Notes: generated by a model not told the origin, from the sequence alone. 64,000 bases of DNA from Oscillospiraceae bacterium (GCA_022650485.1 JALCPP010000002.1:62001-126000), one strand, 5' to 3'; positions 1-9,809 are shown, counted from the first letter of the stretch. Program-made: numbers and translations.

Positions 1-120
1 GCCCCAATCGGACGTCCCGGACCTGTTACCCCGTGGGGCAAGCCGACTTTGGGTTACAAGACCCGCGCTCACCACAATCGCTCCGACAAGATGATTGTCA
101 AGCGCAGAAACGGCAAATAA
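1..120 (+). CDS. rplB: 50S ribosomal protein L2, 3' end only
   Basis: The window opens inside this gene. Frame 1 reads the last 39 residues and a TAA stop, including the conserved C-terminal stretch [16 protein letters not shown] and a basic tail. L2 binds 23S rRNA close to the peptidyl-transferase centre. About 235 upstream residues lie outside the window. It is followed after 26 bases by rpsS, the usual S10-operon order. Confidence 0.96.
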   Translation, partial: APIGRPGPVTPWGKPTLGYKTRAHHNRSDKMIVKRRNGK

Positions 121-146
121 GGCGTGCAGAAAGGAGCTTGTCAGTT

Positions 147-428
147 ATGAGCAGAAGCATCAAAAAGGGTCCTTATGTTCAGCCTGTGCTGCTTAAAAGG
201 ATTCAGGAGATGAACGCGGCCGGCGAAAAGAAAATCGTCAAAACCTGGAGCAGAGCCTCCACGATTTTCCCTGATTTTGTCGGCCATACGATAGCGGTTC
301 ACGACGGCCGCAAGCATGTCCCGGTTTATGTAACAGAGGACATGGTGGGTCACAGGCTGGGCGAATTTGCCCCCACCCGTACCTTTAAGGGACATTCCGG
401 CTCTAAAACAACAGCGCCGGGCAAATAA
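147..428 (+). CDS. rpsS: 30S ribosomal protein S19
   Basis: S19 binds the head of the 30S subunit together with S13. The 93-residue protein begins [10 protein letters not shown] and contains the family block [11 protein letters not shown] and a GHSGSK tail. I chose ATG 147 because AAGGAG lies at 131-136, ten bases upstream, although the frame is open further 5'. Length is normal for the family. It lies between rplB and rplV in the S10 operon. Confidence 0.97.
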   Translation: MSRSIKKGPYVQPVLLKRIQEMNAAGEKKIVKTWSRASTIFPDFVGHTIAVHDGRKHVPVYVTEDMVGHRLGEFAPTRTFKGHSGSKTTAPGK

Positions 429-449
429 CGGCTGAAAGGAGTGTATCGC

Positions 450-785
450 ATGGAAGCAAGGGCTTATTTGAAATATGCCCGTATCTCTCCCCGCAAGGTT
501 CAGATTGTTCTTGATCTGATCCGCAACAAACCGGTCGACGTTGCGATGGCTATCCTGAAGCACACGCCGAAAGCCGCGAGCGAGAGCCTTCAGAAATTGC
601 TGAAATCGGCCATTGCAAATGCCGGGAACAATCACGATATGGATGTTTCCAAATTGTATGTTTCTCAGTGCTTTGTATCCCCTGGTCCGATCCTCAAACG
701 TATCCGTCCGAGGGCGCAGGGGCGTGCGTTCCAGATTTTAAAGAGGACTTCGCACGTGACCATGGTGCTTAAAGAACAGGAATAA
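450..785 (+). CDS. rplV: 50S ribosomal protein L22
   Basis: L22 lines the nascent-peptide exit tunnel; its beta-hairpin is where macrolide-resistance changes occur. The 111-residue product starts [16 protein letters not shown] and carries the C-terminal hairpin [14 protein letters not shown] 441 is also in frame, but AAAGGA at 435-440 is correctly spaced for ATG 450, so I start there. It sits between rpsS and rpsC. Confidence 0.96.
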   Translation: MEARAYLKYARISPRKVQIVLDLIRNKPVDVAMAILKHTPKAASESLQKLLKSAIANAGNNHDMDVSKLYVSQCFVSPGPILKRIRPRAQGRAFQILKRTSHVTMVLKEQE

Positions 786-804
786 GCGTAGGAGGAGGTA
801 AATT

Positions 805-1470
805 ATGGGCCAGAAAGTCAATCCGCACGGGTTTCGTGTGGGCATTATTAAGGACTGGGATTCCCGCTGGTTTACAAAGGATAAAGTCTTTGGCGACACG
901 CTCGTCGAAGATTACAAGCTGCGTAAGATGCTTTTAAAGCAGCTGAAACCTGCCGGCGTTCCGAGAATAGAAATTGAACGCGACGCCTCCAAGGTGCGCC
1001 TTCACATTCACTGCGCAAAGCCGGGCATTGTCATCGGCAGAGGCGGCAGTGAAATAGAAAAACTTCGTTTGCAGTGTGAAAAAGTATTGGGCAAACCGGT
1101 TACAATTAATATTGTAGAGGTGAAAAACCCGGACTTGAACGCACAGCTCGTTGCTGAAAACATTGCGCAGCAGCTGGAAAAGAGAATTTCTTTCCGCCGC
1201 GCATTAAAGCAGAGCATCGGCCGCGCCATGAGAATGGGCGCCAAGGGAATTAAAACCCAGGTATCCGGCCGTTTGGGCGGTGCTGAAATTGCAAGAAGAG
1301 AACAGTATCACGACGGTACGATTCCTCTTCAGACTATTCGCGCCGATATCGATTACGGCTTTACCGAAGCTGCCACAACTTATGGCCGCATCGGAGTAAA
1401 AGTCTGGATCTACAGGGGCGAAGTGCTGCAGGATACTCATAAGCCCCGCAGGGAAGGGGGCCGCAAGTAA
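805..1470 (+). CDS. rpsC: 30S ribosomal protein S3
   Basis: S3 forms part of the mRNA entry pore on the 30S subunit. The 221-residue protein opens [10 protein letters not shown], has a type II KH domain with its GRGG loop at residues 78-81, and the S3 C-terminal domain ending in a basic RREGGRK tail. A strong GGAGGAGG site at 791-798 precedes ATG 805. The stop codon shares its last base with the rplP start (TAATG), so the two genes are translationally coupled. Confidence 0.97.
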   Translation: MGQKVNPHGFRVGIIKDWDSRWFTKDKVFGDTLVEDYKLRKMLLKQLKPAGVPRIEIERDASKVRLHIHCAKPGIVIGRGGSEIEKLRLQCEKVLGKPVTINIVEVKNPDLNAQLVAENIAQQLEKRISFRRALKQSIGRAMRMGAKGIKTQVSGRLGGAEIARREQYHDGTIPLQTIRADIDYGFTEAATTYGRIGVKVWIYRGEVLQDTHKPRREGGRK

Positions 1471-1898
1471 TGCTGATGCCAAAACGCGTGAAACACCGCA
1501 AAGTACAGCGCGGCCGCATGACCGGGAAATGCACCCGCGGCAATAAGATCACGTATGGCCAGTTTGGCCTTCAGGCGTTGGAGCCGGCATGGATTACCGC
1601 GAACCAGATTGAGGCGGCCCGTGTCGCCATGACCCGTTACACAAAGCGTTTCGGGCAGGTCTGGATTAAAATTTTCCCGGATAAGCCGGTTACGAAAAAA
1701 CCTGCCGAAGTCCGCATGGGCTCCGGTAAAGGCGCACCCGAATACTGGGTGGCTGTTGTAAAGCCGGGACGTGTACTGTTTGAAATGGGCGGCATTTCGG
1801 AAGAAACCGCGAAGGAAGCCCTTCGCCTGGCGTCCAACAAACTGCCGATCCGGTGCAAATTTGTTGCCAAGGAAGAAACGGATGGTGAGCAGTCATGA
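1470..1898 (+). CDS. rplP: 50S ribosomal protein L16
   Basis: L16 helps place the aminoacyl-tRNA in the 50S A site. The product is 142 residues, begins [17 protein letters not shown] and contains the conserved KMGSGKG-like segment [12 protein letters not shown]. The start overlaps the rpsC stop by one base and the stop overlaps the rpmC start (ATGA), which suggests tightly coupled translation. Confidence 0.97.
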   Translation: MLMPKRVKHRKVQRGRMTGKCTRGNKITYGQFGLQALEPAWITANQIEAARVAMTRYTKRFGQVWIKIFPDKPVTKKPAEVRMGSGKGAPEYWVAVVKPGRVLFEMGGISEETAKEALRLASNKLPIRCKFVAKEETDGEQS

Positions 1899-2101
1899 AG
1901 CCAACGGAAGTCAGACAATTAAGCGCGGAAGAGCTTGAAAGCAAGCTGAAGGATCTTAAGGCCGAGCTTTTCAACCTCCGTTTCCAGCTTACCATTAATC
2001 AGCTCGACAACCCGATGCGTATTAAGGCTGTTAAAAAGGATATTGCCCGCATCAAGACCGTTTTGCGCGAAAATGAACTTAGAAACAGCGCCAATGCGTA
2101 A
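1895..2101 (+). CDS. rpmC: 50S ribosomal protein L29
   Basis: A small 68-residue two-helix protein at the exit-tunnel rim, near the docking site for SRP and trigger factor. The sequence has the family core ELFNLRFQL and the C-terminal [10 protein letters not shown] motif. Its ATG overlaps the rplP stop by four bases. Confidence 0.96.
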   Translation: MKPTEVRQLSAEELESKLKDLKAELFNLRFQLTINQLDNPMRIKAVKKDIARIKTVLRENELRNSANA

Positions 2102-2119
2102 CGGAAGGGAGGATTAAGC

Positions 2120-2377
2120 GTGAGCGACAGAAATATTAGAAAAACCGAGGTAGGCAAAGTCGTCAGCGACAAGATGGATAAGACCATTGTTGTTGCGGTG
2201 GAAGACAGCGTGAAGCACCCGCTTTACAAAAAAGTTGTCAAGCGCACCGTACGTCTGAAAGCGCATGACGAGAATAACGAATGCTCCATCGGAGACCGCG
2301 TGCGCGTGATGGAGACCCGTCCGTTAAGCAAGGACAAAAGATGGCGTCTTGTCAAGATATTGGAGAAGGCCAAGTAG
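2120..2377 (+). CDS. rpsQ: 30S ribosomal protein S17
   Basis: S17 is a primary 16S rRNA binder with an OB fold. The 85-residue product has the conserved [11 protein letters not shown] and [13 protein letters not shown] segments and RPLSKDKRW near the end. It starts with GTG at 2120 behind GGAGG in AAGGGAGGATTAAGC. It lies between rpmC and rplN. Confidence 0.96.
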   Translation: MSDRNIRKTEVGKVVSDKMDKTIVVAVEDSVKHPLYKKVVKRTVRLKAHDENNECSIGDRVRVMETRPLSKDKRWRLVKILEKAK

Positions 2378-2408
2378 TTTTGGCCCCTAAGCAAAGGAGG
2401 AACGCACC

Positions 2409-2777
2409 GTGATACAACAACAGACATACCTCAACGTTGCCGACAACACCGGCGCAAAGCAGATCATGTGCATCCGCGTGCTTGGCGGTACCGGCAGAAG
2501 GTACGCCAATATCGGTGATGTCGTTGTCGCGTCGGTCAAAAAAGCGGCGCCTGGCGGCACCGTGAAAAAGGGCGACGTTGTCAAGGCGGTGGTTGTGCGC
2601 ACCGCTTTTGGTGTTCGCCGTGAGGACGGAACCTATATCCGATTCGACGAGAACGCCGCTGTTTTGATCAAGGACGATAAAAATCCAACGGGCACGCGTA
2701 TTTTTGGCCCGGTGGCCAGAGAACTGCGCGACAGGGACTTTGTTAAGATTTTAAGTCTTGCCCCTGAAGTGCTTTAA
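2409..2777 (+). CDS. rplN: 50S ribosomal protein L14
   Basis: L14 lies at the subunit interface and is the target of the RsfS silencing factor. The 122-residue product shows the signature [16 protein letters not shown] and [13 protein letters not shown]. The start is GTG 2409, preceded by AAGGAGG at 2394-2400. Length matches the family (about 122). Confidence 0.97.
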   Translation: MIQQQTYLNVADNTGAKQIMCIRVLGGTGRRYANIGDVVVASVKKAAPGGTVKKGDVVKAVVVRTAFGVRREDGTYIRFDENAAVLIKDDKNPTGTRIFGPVARELRDRDFVKILSLAPEVL

Positions 2778-2793
2778 TGGGAGGTGCTCGCTG

Positions 2794-3114
2794 ATGATTA
2801 GAAAGATTCATGTTAAAACCGGTGACACCGTGATTGTTTTAAACGGCAAAGACCGCGGCAAGAAGGGCAAGGTCCTTCAGGTCAGCCCGAAAGAGGGCAA
2901 GGTCATCGTCGAGGGAATCAACATGGTTTCAAAACATGTGAAGCCCCGCAAAATGGGCGAGGAGGGCGGTATCGTGAAAGCCGAGGGCGCCCTGTACGCC
3001 TGTAAGGTTCAGCTTGTCTGCCCCCACTGCGGCAAACCCACCCGTGTCTCCCACAAGCTGTATGAGGACGGCACGAAGGAACGCATTTGCAAAAAATGCG
3101 GCGAAGCGCTGTAA
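2794..3114 (+). CDS. rplX: 50S ribosomal protein L24, zinc-ribbon form
   Basis: L24 initiates 50S assembly. The 106-residue product carries a KOW motif ([18 protein letters not shown], residues 8-25) and ends in a CPHC...CKKC pair of cysteines, an apparent zinc ribbon. The frame is open from 2758, but ATG 2794 follows GGGAGG at 2779-2784 and gives the expected start [11 protein letters not shown]. Confidence 0.95.
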   Translation: MIRKIHVKTGDTVIVLNGKDRGKKGKVLQVSPKEGKVIVEGINMVSKHVKPRKMGEEGGIVKAEGALYACKVQLVCPHCGKPTRVSHKLYEDGTKERICKKCGEAL

Positions 3115-3125
3115 GGAGGATGAAC

Positions 3126-3665
3126 ATGACAAGAATGAAGGAGCAGTATCAGAAGGAAATCGCACCGGCGCTGATGAAAAAGTTTTCCTACAAAAGCGTC
3201 ATGCAGATTCCCAGGCTTAATAAAATCGTCATTAACGTGGGTACCGGTGAAGCCAAGGAAAGTTCCAAGGTTATCGATTCCGCAATGAGCGATATTGCAG
3301 CCATTACCGGGCAGCAGCCCGTCGTGACAACCGCGAAGAAATCCGTTGCAAACTTTAAGCTGCGCGCAGGCATGAAGATCGGTATTAAGGTTACGCTGCG
3401 CGGCGACCGGATGTACGAATTCCTGGACCGCCTTTTCAATGTTGCGCTTCCGCGCGTTAGGGACTTTCGCGGGATTAACCCGAATTCCTTTGACGGACGC
3501 GGCAATTACAACATGGGCATCAAGGAACAGCTGATTTTCCCGGAAATTGAATACGATAAGATCGACAAGGTCCGTGGAATGGACATTTGCTTTGTAACGA
3601 CCGCGAAAACCGACGAGGAATCCAGAGAGCTTTTAACGCTGCTCGGCGCCCCGTTTGCGAAATAA
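3126..3665 (+). CDS. rplE: 50S ribosomal protein L5
   Basis: L5 binds 5S rRNA and contacts P-site tRNA. The 179-residue protein contains the family blocks [32 protein letters not shown] and [18 protein letters not shown] 3126 is chosen because AGGAGG at 3114-3119 fuses to the rplX stop; the frame itself is open 39 bases further upstream. Confidence 0.97.
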   Translation: MTRMKEQYQKEIAPALMKKFSYKSVMQIPRLNKIVINVGTGEAKESSKVIDSAMSDIAAITGQQPVVTTAKKSVANFKLRAGMKIGIKVTLRGDRMYEFLDRLFNVALPRVRDFRGINPNSFDGRGNYNMGIKEQLIFPEIEYDKIDKVRGMDICFVTTAKTDEESRELLTLLGAPFAK

Positions 3666-3677
3666 GGAGGGATTCTT

Positions 3678-3863
3678 GTGGCCAAAACTTCTATGAAGGT
3701 CAAACAGAGAAGAGAACAGAAGTTTTCTTCCCGTGAATACAACCGTTGCAAAATCTGTGGCAGGCCGCACGCCTATCTTCGCAAATTCGGAATCTGCCGC
3801 ATTTGCTTTCGGGAGCTTGCCTATAAAGGTGAGATTCCCGGCGTAAAAAAGGCGAGCTGGTAA
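3678..3863 (+). CDS. rpsZ: 30S ribosomal protein S14, zinc type (S14 type Z)
   Basis: The 61-residue short S14 binds 16S rRNA in the 30S head. Two CxxC pairs (CKIC and CRIC) separated by [12 protein letters not shown] make the zinc site of the C+ form, rather than the zinc-free long paralogue. The start is GTG 3678 after GGAGG. Position between rplE and rpsH is canonical. The symbol rpsN is also used. Confidence 0.96.
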   Translation: MAKTSMKVKQRREQKFSSREYNRCKICGRPHAYLRKFGICRICFRELAYKGEIPGVKKASW

Positions 3864-3879
3864 AGAAGGAGGAGACGGC

Positions 3880-4278
3880 ATGCAGATTACAGATACAATT
3901 GCCGATTTGCTTACCCGCATCCGCAATGCGAGTTCTGCAAAGCATGATTCCGTAGAGATCCCCGCTTCCAACATGAAAAAAGCGATCGTGCAGATTCTTG
4001 TGGACGAGGGTTATGTCAGGAACTATACGGTGATAGAAGACGGTAAGCAGGGAATCATTAAAGTGAACCTGAAATACGGTGAAGGAAAGACCACTGTCAT
4101 TAATGGTCTGCGCAGAGTAAGCAAACCGGGTCTGCGTATTTATTCCAACGCTGAAGAACTGCCCAAGGTCATGAAAGGCCTGGGAATTGCAATTATCTCG
4201 ACTTCTAAGGGAGTCATGACGGACCGCGAAGCCCGTAAACAGAACGTGGGCGGCGAAGTCCTCGCGTTTATTTGGTAA
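3880..4278 (+). CDS. rpsH: 30S ribosomal protein S8
   Basis: S8 is a primary 16S rRNA-binding protein and, in enterobacteria, a translational repressor of the spc operon. The 132-residue product begins [18 protein letters not shown] and ends with the conserved [13 protein letters not shown] and [18 protein letters not shown] lies 5' of ATG 3880. Confidence 0.97.
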   Translation: MQITDTIADLLTRIRNASSAKHDSVEIPASNMKKAIVQILVDEGYVRNYTVIEDGKQGIIKVNLKYGEGKTTVINGLRRVSKPGLRIYSNAEELPKVMKGLGIAIISTSKGVMTDREARKQNVGGEVLAFIW

Positions 4279-4294
4279 TTAGGGGGGTGCAGCA

Positions 4295-4843
4295 ATGTCG
4301 CGAATTGGAAGAAAACCCATAAATATTCCCGCCGGCGTCACCGTTTCGGTTGACGGCAGCGTTGTATCGGTGAAGGGCCCGAAGGGCAGTCTTACGCAGA
4401 AGGTTCATCCTCACATGACCGTCAGCGTAGAAGACAATCAGATCCATGTGGCCCGTCCCAACGATGATAAGGAAAACAGATCCCTGCACGGCCTGACCCG
4501 TTCGCTCATCCACAACATGGTTTTGGGTGTGACGGAAGGCTTTAAAAAAGAGTTGGACGTTAACGGCGTCGGTTACCGTGTGCAGAAGCAGGGTAAAAAC
4601 ATGGTCATGAACCTTGGTTTTTCCCATCAGGTAACAGTGCCGGAAGTGGATGGCATTACCATTGAATGCCCCACAGCGAACAAGATTGTGATCCTTGGCC
4701 CGGATAAGCAGCAGGTTGGGCAGTTTGCAGCGGAAGTCCGCGAGAAACGTCCGCCGGAGCCGTATAAGGGCAAGGGAATCCGTTACACGGATGAACACGT
4801 CCGTCGTAAGGAAGGCAAAGCCGGCAAGGGCGCAAAGAAGTAA
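4295..4843 (+). CDS. rplF: 50S ribosomal protein L6
   Basis: L6 sits near the factor-binding site of the 50S subunit. The 182-residue sequence begins MSRIGRKPINIPAGV, has the internal duplicated L6 fold, and the C-terminal signature REKRPPEPYKGKGIRY. GGGGGGTG precedes ATG 4295. Length is typical. Confidence 0.97.
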   Translation: MSRIGRKPINIPAGVTVSVDGSVVSVKGPKGSLTQKVHPHMTVSVEDNQIHVARPNDDKENRSLHGLTRSLIHNMVLGVTEGFKKELDVNGVGYRVQKQGKNMVMNLGFSHQVTVPEVDGITIECPTANKIVILGPDKQQVGQFAAEVREKRPPEPYKGKGIRYTDEHVRRKEGKAGKGAKK

Positions 4844-4861
4844 TGAAGGAGTGAATCATCA

Positions 4862-5221
4862 ATGGTGAACAAGGCTGACACCAACAAAGCCAGATTGAAC
4901 CGCCACCGCAGAGTGCGCGGCAAGATTTCGGGCACGGCCGAGTGCCCGCGCCTGAATGTATTTCGCTCTACCAACAACATCTACGCCCAGGTGATTGACG
5001 ATGTCAAGGGAGCAACACTAGCTGCGGCTTCCTCACTGGACAAAGAGTTTACTGGTAACGGCGGGAACAAAGAAGCCGCACGTAAAGTGGGCGAGCTGAT
5101 TGCAAAACGCGCCGCCGAAAAGGGCATTGAACAGGTCGTATTTGACCGCGGCGGCTATGTATACCACGGCCGCGTCAAAGAGCTGGCCGAAGGCGCCCGT
5201 GAGGGCGGCCTCAAGTTCTGA
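4862..5221 (+). CDS. rplR: 50S ribosomal protein L18
   Basis: L18 loads 5S rRNA onto the 50S subunit with L5. The 119-residue product has an arginine-rich N-terminus ([15 protein letters not shown]), the core [18 protein letters not shown] and the terminal [20 protein letters not shown] block. AAGGAG lies 12 bases before ATG 4862. Confidence 0.97.
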   Translation: MVNKADTNKARLNRHRRVRGKISGTAECPRLNVFRSTNNIYAQVIDDVKGATLAAASSLDKEFTGNGGNKEAARKVGELIAKRAAEKGIEQVVFDRGGYVYHGRVKELAEGAREGGLKF

Positions 5222-5240
5222 AAAGGAGGAGGAAAAACTT

Positions 5241-5741
5241 TTGGCTAGATTTGACGCATCATCTACGGAAATGAAAGAGCATGTAGTTGCTATCAATCGT
5301 GTTTCTAAAACCGTAAAAGGCGGCCGCATTTTTAAATTTGCGGCGCTGGTTGTTGTCGGTGACGGCAACGGAACCGTTGGTTTCGGAATTGGTAAAGCGG
5401 GCGAAGTTCCCGATGCGATCCGCAAGGGAATTGAAGACGCAAAGAAGAACCTGATCAAAGTTTCCATGCGCGGTTCTACCATTCCGCATGAAATCATCGG
5501 TGCGTTCGGTGCGGGCAGAGTTTTGATGAAACCCGCTGCACCTGGTACCGGCGTCATCGCCGGCGGCCCGGTTCGTGCGGTTGTGGAAGCCGCGGGTATC
5601 CGCGACATCCGTACCAAGGCGCTTCGCTCCAACAATCCGTGCAACGTCGTTCGTGCGACGCTGGACGGCATGAAGAGACTCCGCAATGCGGAGCAGGTAG
5701 CGAAAACACGTGGCAAATCCGTTAAAGAATTATTCGCATAA
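5241..5741 (+). CDS. rpsE: 30S ribosomal protein S5 (TTG start)
   Basis: S5 takes part in decoding accuracy and mRNA unwinding. Residues [20 protein letters not shown] form the double-stranded RNA-binding domain, followed by the S5 C-terminal domain ([13 protein letters not shown]). No ATG fits. TTG 5241 is preceded by AAGGAGGAGG at 5223-5232 with good spacing and gives a normal 166-residue protein; the open frame continuing upstream into rplR is a shadow. Confidence 0.93.
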   Translation: MARFDASSTEMKEHVVAINRVSKTVKGGRIFKFAALVVVGDGNGTVGFGIGKAGEVPDAIRKGIEDAKKNLIKVSMRGSTIPHEIIGAFGAGRVLMKPAAPGTGVIAGGPVRAVVEAAGIRDIRTKALRSNNPCNVVRATLDGMKRLRNAEQVAKTRGKSVKELFA

Positions 5742-5755
5742 GGAGGGCGCGCAGG

Positions 5756-5935
5756 ATGGAACAGCTGAAAGTCACGCTGGTCAAGAGCTTGATCAGCAGC
5801 AAAAAGGACCAGATTGCAACCGCCCGGGCGCTTGGCCTGACTAAAATCGGCGACACGTCGATTCAGCCCGACAATGCACAGACCAAGGGCAAGGTGCAAA
5901 AGATTATCCACCTCATCGAGGTAAGTAAAGCGTAA
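5756..5935 (+). CDS. rpmD: 50S ribosomal protein L30
   Basis: A small 59-residue protein between rpsE and rplO. It begins [19 protein letters not shown], has the family motif [13 protein letters not shown] and ends [15 protein letters not shown] at 5741-5747 gives the start ATG 5756. L30 binds 23S rRNA near the central protuberance. Confidence 0.95.
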   Translation: MEQLKVTLVKSLISSKKDQIATARALGLTKIGDTSIQPDNAQTKGKVQKIIHLIEVSKA

Positions 5936-5954
5936 GATAAGGAGGTGCGAAATA

Positions 5955-6395
5955 ATGAAGTTACATGATCTAACTTCGGTACCGGGATCCAGAAAAGAGA
6001 TTAAAAGGATCGGCAGAGGGGCCGGTTCGGGTCAAGGTAAAACCGCAGGCAAGGGACACAAAGGCCAAAAGGCACGTTCCGGCGGTTCGATCCGTCCGGG
6101 TTTTGAAGGCGGCCAGATGCCGCTGCAGCGCCGCCTCCCGAAAAGGGGTTTCACAAATATTTTTGCCCGCAACATTAAGGCAATTAATGTCGGCGTGCTG
6201 AACAAGTTTGACGACGGTGCGACAGTCGACACACAGGCACTGATCGATGCCGGTCTTGTTAAGGTTTGCTGCGACGGGGTGAAAATCCTGGGCAACGGCA
6301 AACTTAACAAAAAATTGAATGTAAAGGTTTCTGCTTTCTCAGCATCCGCCAAGCAACAGATTGAGGCCGCTGGCGGAAAGGCCGAGGTGATCTAA
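5955..6395 (+). CDS. rplO: 50S ribosomal protein L15
   Basis: L15 is a late assembly protein of the 50S subunit. The 146-residue product has the long basic glycine-rich N-terminal tail ([22 protein letters not shown]) split here as two runs, then the globular domain [26 protein letters not shown] precedes ATG 5955. One base separates its stop from the secY GTG, implying coupling. Confidence 0.96.
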   Translation: MKLHDLTSVPGSRKEIKRIGRGAGSGQGKTAGKGHKGQKARSGGSIRPGFEGGQMPLQRRLPKRGFTNIFARNIKAINVGVLNKFDDGATVDTQALIDAGLVKVCCDGVKILGNGKLNKKLNVKVSAFSASAKQQIEAAGGKAEVI

Positions 6396-6396
6396 G

Positions 6397-7731
6397 GTGT
6401 TCAAAACCATTAAGAATGCCTGGTCAATTCCGGATCTTCGTAAAAAGATGCTCTTTACGCTGTTTATTATTGTTGTATTCCGCTTCGGTGCAACGATCCC
6501 CGTTCCGTTTTTGAACACGGATGCCCTGAGGGGTTTGATGTCAGAAGTTGGTAAGACCGGAACAGCGCTGAGTTATCTGGATATGTTCTCAGGCGGCGCA
6601 TTCGCAAATGCGACGCTGTTCGCAATGAGCGTCACACCATATATTAACAGTTCCATTGTCATTCAGCTGCTCACAGTTGCCATTCCGGCACTGGAGCAGA
6701 TGGCAAAGGAAGGGGAGGAAGGCCGCAAACGTTTGGGTGCTTTGACCCGCTATGTGGCTGTGGTTCTGGCGCTGATTCAGGGAACTTCTTACTATTTCTA
6801 TCTGCGCAACAGTTCCTACCAGGGGACTCCGATCGCAGAGTACACAAACGGCTGGCAGGCCGTTTTTGCAGCGTTCGTTATTATCCTGACCTTTACGGCG
6901 GGCGCAGCGCTGATGATGTGGCTGGGCGAACAGGTCAACCAGTTCGGTATCGGCAACGGGATTTCGATTCTGTTGTTTGCCGGTATTGTAGGAAGACTGC
7001 CGCACACCATGAATTCTCTGGCAACTTTCTGGCAGTCGGCGTCTCAGGACCCGACCAGTTTCGGAAAGTACTATTTCCTGGTTCCTATGTTTGTTGTTCT
7101 GTTTTTGGTCATCGTCTGGGTCATCGTCTTTATGTACGATGCAGAACGCCGCATTCCTGTGCAGTATGCCAAGCGTGTGGTCGGGCGGAAGATGTATGGC
7201 GGGCAGAGCAGCCATATCCCGGTTAAAATCGGAATGTCCGGTGTAATGCCAATCATTTTTGCCAGTTCCATCCTTGTCATTCCCAGCACCATCCAGTTAT
7301 TTATGGGAGATCGTGTGGCAACGGGTTTCTGGAAAGGCTTCTTTGATGCTTTTTCCTCTACGGGATGGCTTTACTCGTTCCTGTATTTTATCCTTATTAT
7401 TCTCTTCGCGTATTTTTATATGACAATTCAGTATAATCCTATTGAGATGGCCAATAATCTCCGTCAGAGTAACGGCACAATTCCCGGAATCCGTCCGGGC
7501 AAGTCAACCAGCGATTACATTGCCAGGGTCCTTTCCAAGGTTACCTTTATCGGCTCGCTGTTCCTTGGTTTTATTGCACTGATGCCGATTATTTTCGGTG
7601 CTACGACCGGCATGAGTAATCTTTCGGTTGGCGGCACGTCCATCCTGATTCTAGTGGGAGTAGCCCTGGAAACCGTACAGCAGATGGAATCCCAGATGAT
7701 GATGCGGCATTACAAAGGCTTCCTCGATTGA
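6397..7731 (+). CDS. secY: Protein translocase subunit SecY (GTG start)
   Basis: SecY is the pore of the general secretion channel in the cytoplasmic membrane. The 444-residue protein shows about ten hydrophobic segments, the N-terminal RFGATIPVPF and plug region, and the cytoplasmic loop DAERRIPVQYAKR that contacts SecA and ribosome. GTG 6397 starts one base after the rplO stop with only a weak ribosome site, so translation probably depends on coupling. Order rplO-secY-adk-map-infA is standard for this phylum. Confidence 0.97.
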   Translation: MFKTIKNAWSIPDLRKKMLFTLFIIVVFRFGATIPVPFLNTDALRGLMSEVGKTGTALSYLDMFSGGAFANATLFAMSVTPYINSSIVIQLLTVAIPALEQMAKEGEEGRKRLGALTRYVAVVLALIQGTSYYFYLRNSSYQGTPIAEYTNGWQAVFAAFVIILTFTAGAALMMWLGEQVNQFGIGNGISILLFAGIVGRLPHTMNSLATFWQSASQDPTSFGKYYFLVPMFVVLFLVIVWVIVFMYDAERRIPVQYAKRVVGRKMYGGQSSHIPVKIGMSGVMPIIFASSILVIPSTIQLFMGDRVATGFWKGFFDAFSSTGWLYSFLYFILIILFAYFYMTIQYNPIEMANNLRQSNGTIPGIRPGKSTSDYIARVLSKVTFIGSLFLGFIALMPIIFGATTGMSNLSVGGTSILILVGVALETVQQMESQMMMRHYKGFLD

Positions 7732-7747
7732 TGAAGGAGTGTTGGTA

Positions 7748-8380
7748 ATGAATTTTATCTTTCTTGGCGCACCCGGAGCGGGAAAAGGCACCATGGCGGA
7801 AGTTCTTTCTAAGAAGAAGAATATTCCAGCAATATCTACAGGCAATATTATTAGAAGCGCGCTGAAAAGCGGTACAGAGATGGGGCTGCGCGCGAAAGTT
7901 TACACAGAATCCGGCAAGTTGGTCCCGGACGAGATTGTGATTGGAATTATCCAAGAGCGTCTTGCCCGGCCGGATTGCAAAAACGGATTTATTCTGGACG
8001 GCTTTCCGCGCACGATTCCCCAGGCCGAGGCTCTGGATAAAATGGGAGTGGTCATCGACCGGGTTATTGACCTCGAGGTCTCTGAACAGATGATTATGAC
8101 CCGGCTGTCCGGACGCCGTGTCTGCGAAAAGTGCGGTGCCAGCTACCATTTGGTCAATAAAAAGCCAAAGGTGGAAGGCAGATGCGACCTTTGCGGAGGC
8201 ACCCTGATTCAGCGCAAGGATGACCAGCCGGAAACCATTAAGGCGCGGTTGAAGATATATCATGAGCAGACTGAGCCTTTGAAGGGCTATTATGAGAAAC
8301 AGGGAAAGCTTTGCAAAGTGCAGGGTTACAACCGTGTTTCTGATACGACCAAGGCTGTGTTCGAAGCAATCGAGGCTTGA
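7748..8380 (+). CDS. adk: Adenylate kinase, zinc-LID form
   Basis: Adenylate kinase interconverts ATP+AMP and 2 ADP. The 210-residue enzyme has the P-loop GAPGAGKGT at residues 7-15, the NMP-binding helix, DGFPRTIPQAE, and a LID domain with CEKCGASYH and CDLCGG, four cysteines expected to bind zinc as in other Gram-positive long-form enzymes. ATG 7748 is preferred over TTG 7739 because AAGGAG at 7733-7738 is spaced for it. The next gene starts two bases after its stop. Confidence 0.97.
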   Translation: MNFIFLGAPGAGKGTMAEVLSKKKNIPAISTGNIIRSALKSGTEMGLRAKVYTESGKLVPDEIVIGIIQERLARPDCKNGFILDGFPRTIPQAEALDKMGVVIDRVIDLEVSEQMIMTRLSGRRVCEKCGASYHLVNKKPKVEGRCDLCGGTLIQRKDDQPETIKARLKIYHEQTEPLKGYYEKQGKLCKVQGYNRVSDTTKAVFEAIEA

Positions 8381-8382
8381 AA

Positions 8383-9135
8383 ATGATTATTTTAAAGACA
8401 GCACGAGAGCTTAAATTTATGAGAGAAGCAGGCCGAATTGCGGCCAACGCCCTGAAAGCCGCTGGAGCGGCAATCGAGCCGGGCGTTTCAACATGGGAAA
8501 TCAGCCACGTAGCCCGTCAGCTCATCGAAAAATCGGGAGCAATCCCCACATTCCTTGGGTACGGCGGATACCCCGCAAGCGCCTGTGTTTCCGTTAACAA
8601 CGTAGTCATCCATGGCATACCGAGCAAGAAACACCTGATTAAGGAGGGCGACATCGTCAGCATTGACGTTGGCGCAACCTTTGAAGGATTTGTCGGTGAC
8701 AACGCATATACCTTTCCATGCGGACGGGTCAGCCAGGAGGCTCAGGCCTTGATGGACGCGACGCGTAACGGTCTGCAGGAAGGAATCCGGGCCGCCGTAG
8801 CCGGAAATCGGCTGGGCGACGTCGGCAGTGCGGTTCAGCGGTATGCCGAAGCTCGCGGTTACTCGGTGGTACGCGAATTTGTCGGCCACGGAGTAGGCGC
8901 GAAGATGCATGAAGACCCAAGTGTTCCTAATTACGGCACGCCCGGAAGAGGCGTGCGCCTGTTACCGGGCATGACAATCGCCATTGAACCGATGATCAAT
9001 CAAGGGGTCAAAGAGGTTGAGGTCCTTGACGATGGCTGGACGACCGTTACGGCGGACGGAAAGCTTTCTGCACACTTTGAGAATTCCATTGCCATTACTC
9101 CGGACGGACCTGTCATTTTGACGGTTCCGGATTAG
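8383..9135 (+). CDS. map: Type I methionine aminopeptidase
   Basis: Removes the initiator methionine from nascent proteins. The 250-residue protein is a pita-bread fold enzyme. The five metal ligands are visible: two aspartates (SIDVG and VGDNAYTFP), histidine in FVGHGVGAKMHEDP, and glutamates in AIEPM and HFENSIA. ATG 8383 is two bases after the adk stop; TTG 8377 is also in frame but less likely. No N-terminal zinc-finger extension is present. Confidence 0.96.
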   Translation: MIILKTARELKFMREAGRIAANALKAAGAAIEPGVSTWEISHVARQLIEKSGAIPTFLGYGGYPASACVSVNNVVIHGIPSKKHLIKEGDIVSIDVGATFEGFVGDNAYTFPCGRVSQEAQALMDATRNGLQEGIRAAVAGNRLGDVGSAVQRYAEARGYSVVREFVGHGVGAKMHEDPSVPNYGTPGRGVRLLPGMTIAIEPMINQGVKEVEVLDDGWTTVTADGKLSAHFENSIAITPDGPVILTVPD

Positions 9136-9143
9136 GGGGAAGT

Positions 9144-9431
9144 ATGGAGTTCATCAGAGGACTGGTGGTTCGGTCCGCTGCCGGGCGAGATAAGGGTGGT
9201 TTCTTCGCGGTTCTTCAGGCGGATGCGCTTTCCGCAGTGATTTGTAACGGAAAGCGGCGCAGCTTGGAACACCCCAAAACGAAGAATGTAAAACACCTTT
9301 TTCCGACCAACACGCTGCTGCCTGAACAATCGTTGCAGACCAACCGTGAAATACGTCGGGCCCTGGCCGCTTACGAAGCGGGGGACCGCTTTCCGCATGA
9401 GGAGGCAAATGTATGTCGAAACAGGACGTAA
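9144..9431 (+). CDS. KOW-domain RNA-binding protein
   Basis: A 95-residue protein beginning [18 protein letters not shown], the form expected of a KOW motif distantly related to L14e/L27e. Proteins like this sit between map and infA in many Firmicutes and are taken to be ribosome- or RNA-associated; their biochemical role is not settled. The C-terminal half includes [15 protein letters not shown] and a charged tail. Its 3' end overlaps infA by 19 bases in another frame, so expression is probably coupled to IF-1. Confidence 0.8.
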   Translation: MEFIRGLVVRSAAGRDKGGFFAVLQADALSAVICNGKRRSLEHPKTKNVKHLFPTNTLLPEQSLQTNREIRRALAAYEAGDRFPHEEANVCRNRT

Positions 9432-9631
9432 TTGAAACCGAAGGCATCGTAGTTGAAGCCCTGCCGAACGCCATGTTTACGGTGGAGCTTCCCAATCACC
9501 ACACGATACTCGCGCATATTTCCGGCAAACTGCGGATGAATTTTATCCGGATTCTGCCCGGCGATAAGGTTACTATTGAACTGTCGCCGTATGACTTGAC
9601 GCGCGGGCGCATCACGTGGCGTTCGAAATAA
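9413..9631 (+). CDS. infA: Translation initiation factor IF-1
   Basis: IF-1 occupies the 30S A site during initiation. The 72-residue S1/OB-fold protein contains [35 protein letters not shown] and [13 protein letters not shown], all signature parts of the family. ATG 9413 follows GAGGAGG-like bases inside the KOW gene, which it overlaps by 19 bases. Confidence 0.97.
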   Translation: MSKQDVIETEGIVVEALPNAMFTVELPNHHTILAHISGKLRMNFIRILPGDKVTIELSPYDLTRGRITWRSK

Positions 9632-9659
9632 CCAAGATCTCTGCAAGGAGGGACCTTAA

Positions 9660-9773
9660 ATGAAAGTCAGACCTTCTGTAAAGAAAATGTGCGACAAATG
9701 TAAAGTGATTAAGCGCAAGGGCAAGGTCATGGTAATCTGTGAAAACCCGAAGCATAAACAGCGCCAGGGCTAA
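9660..9773 (+). CDS. rpmJ: 50S ribosomal protein L36, zinc form
   Basis: A 37-residue protein beginning [20 protein letters not shown]. The ligands CDKC, the cysteine of VICENP and the histidine of KHKQRQG form the zinc ribbon of the C+ version. AAGGAGGG at 9645-9652 gives the start. It lies between infA and rpsM. Confidence 0.96.
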   Translation: MKVRPSVKKMCDKCKVIKRKGKVMVICENPKHKQRQG

Positions 9774-9809
9774 GGCGCAAACCTATATAACAACGGAGGT
9801 GCAACCAGT

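Noticed and set aside
5033-5911. A 292-codon open frame antisense to rplR-rpsE-rpmD
   Set aside because: Ribosomal genes on the other strand account for the sequence.
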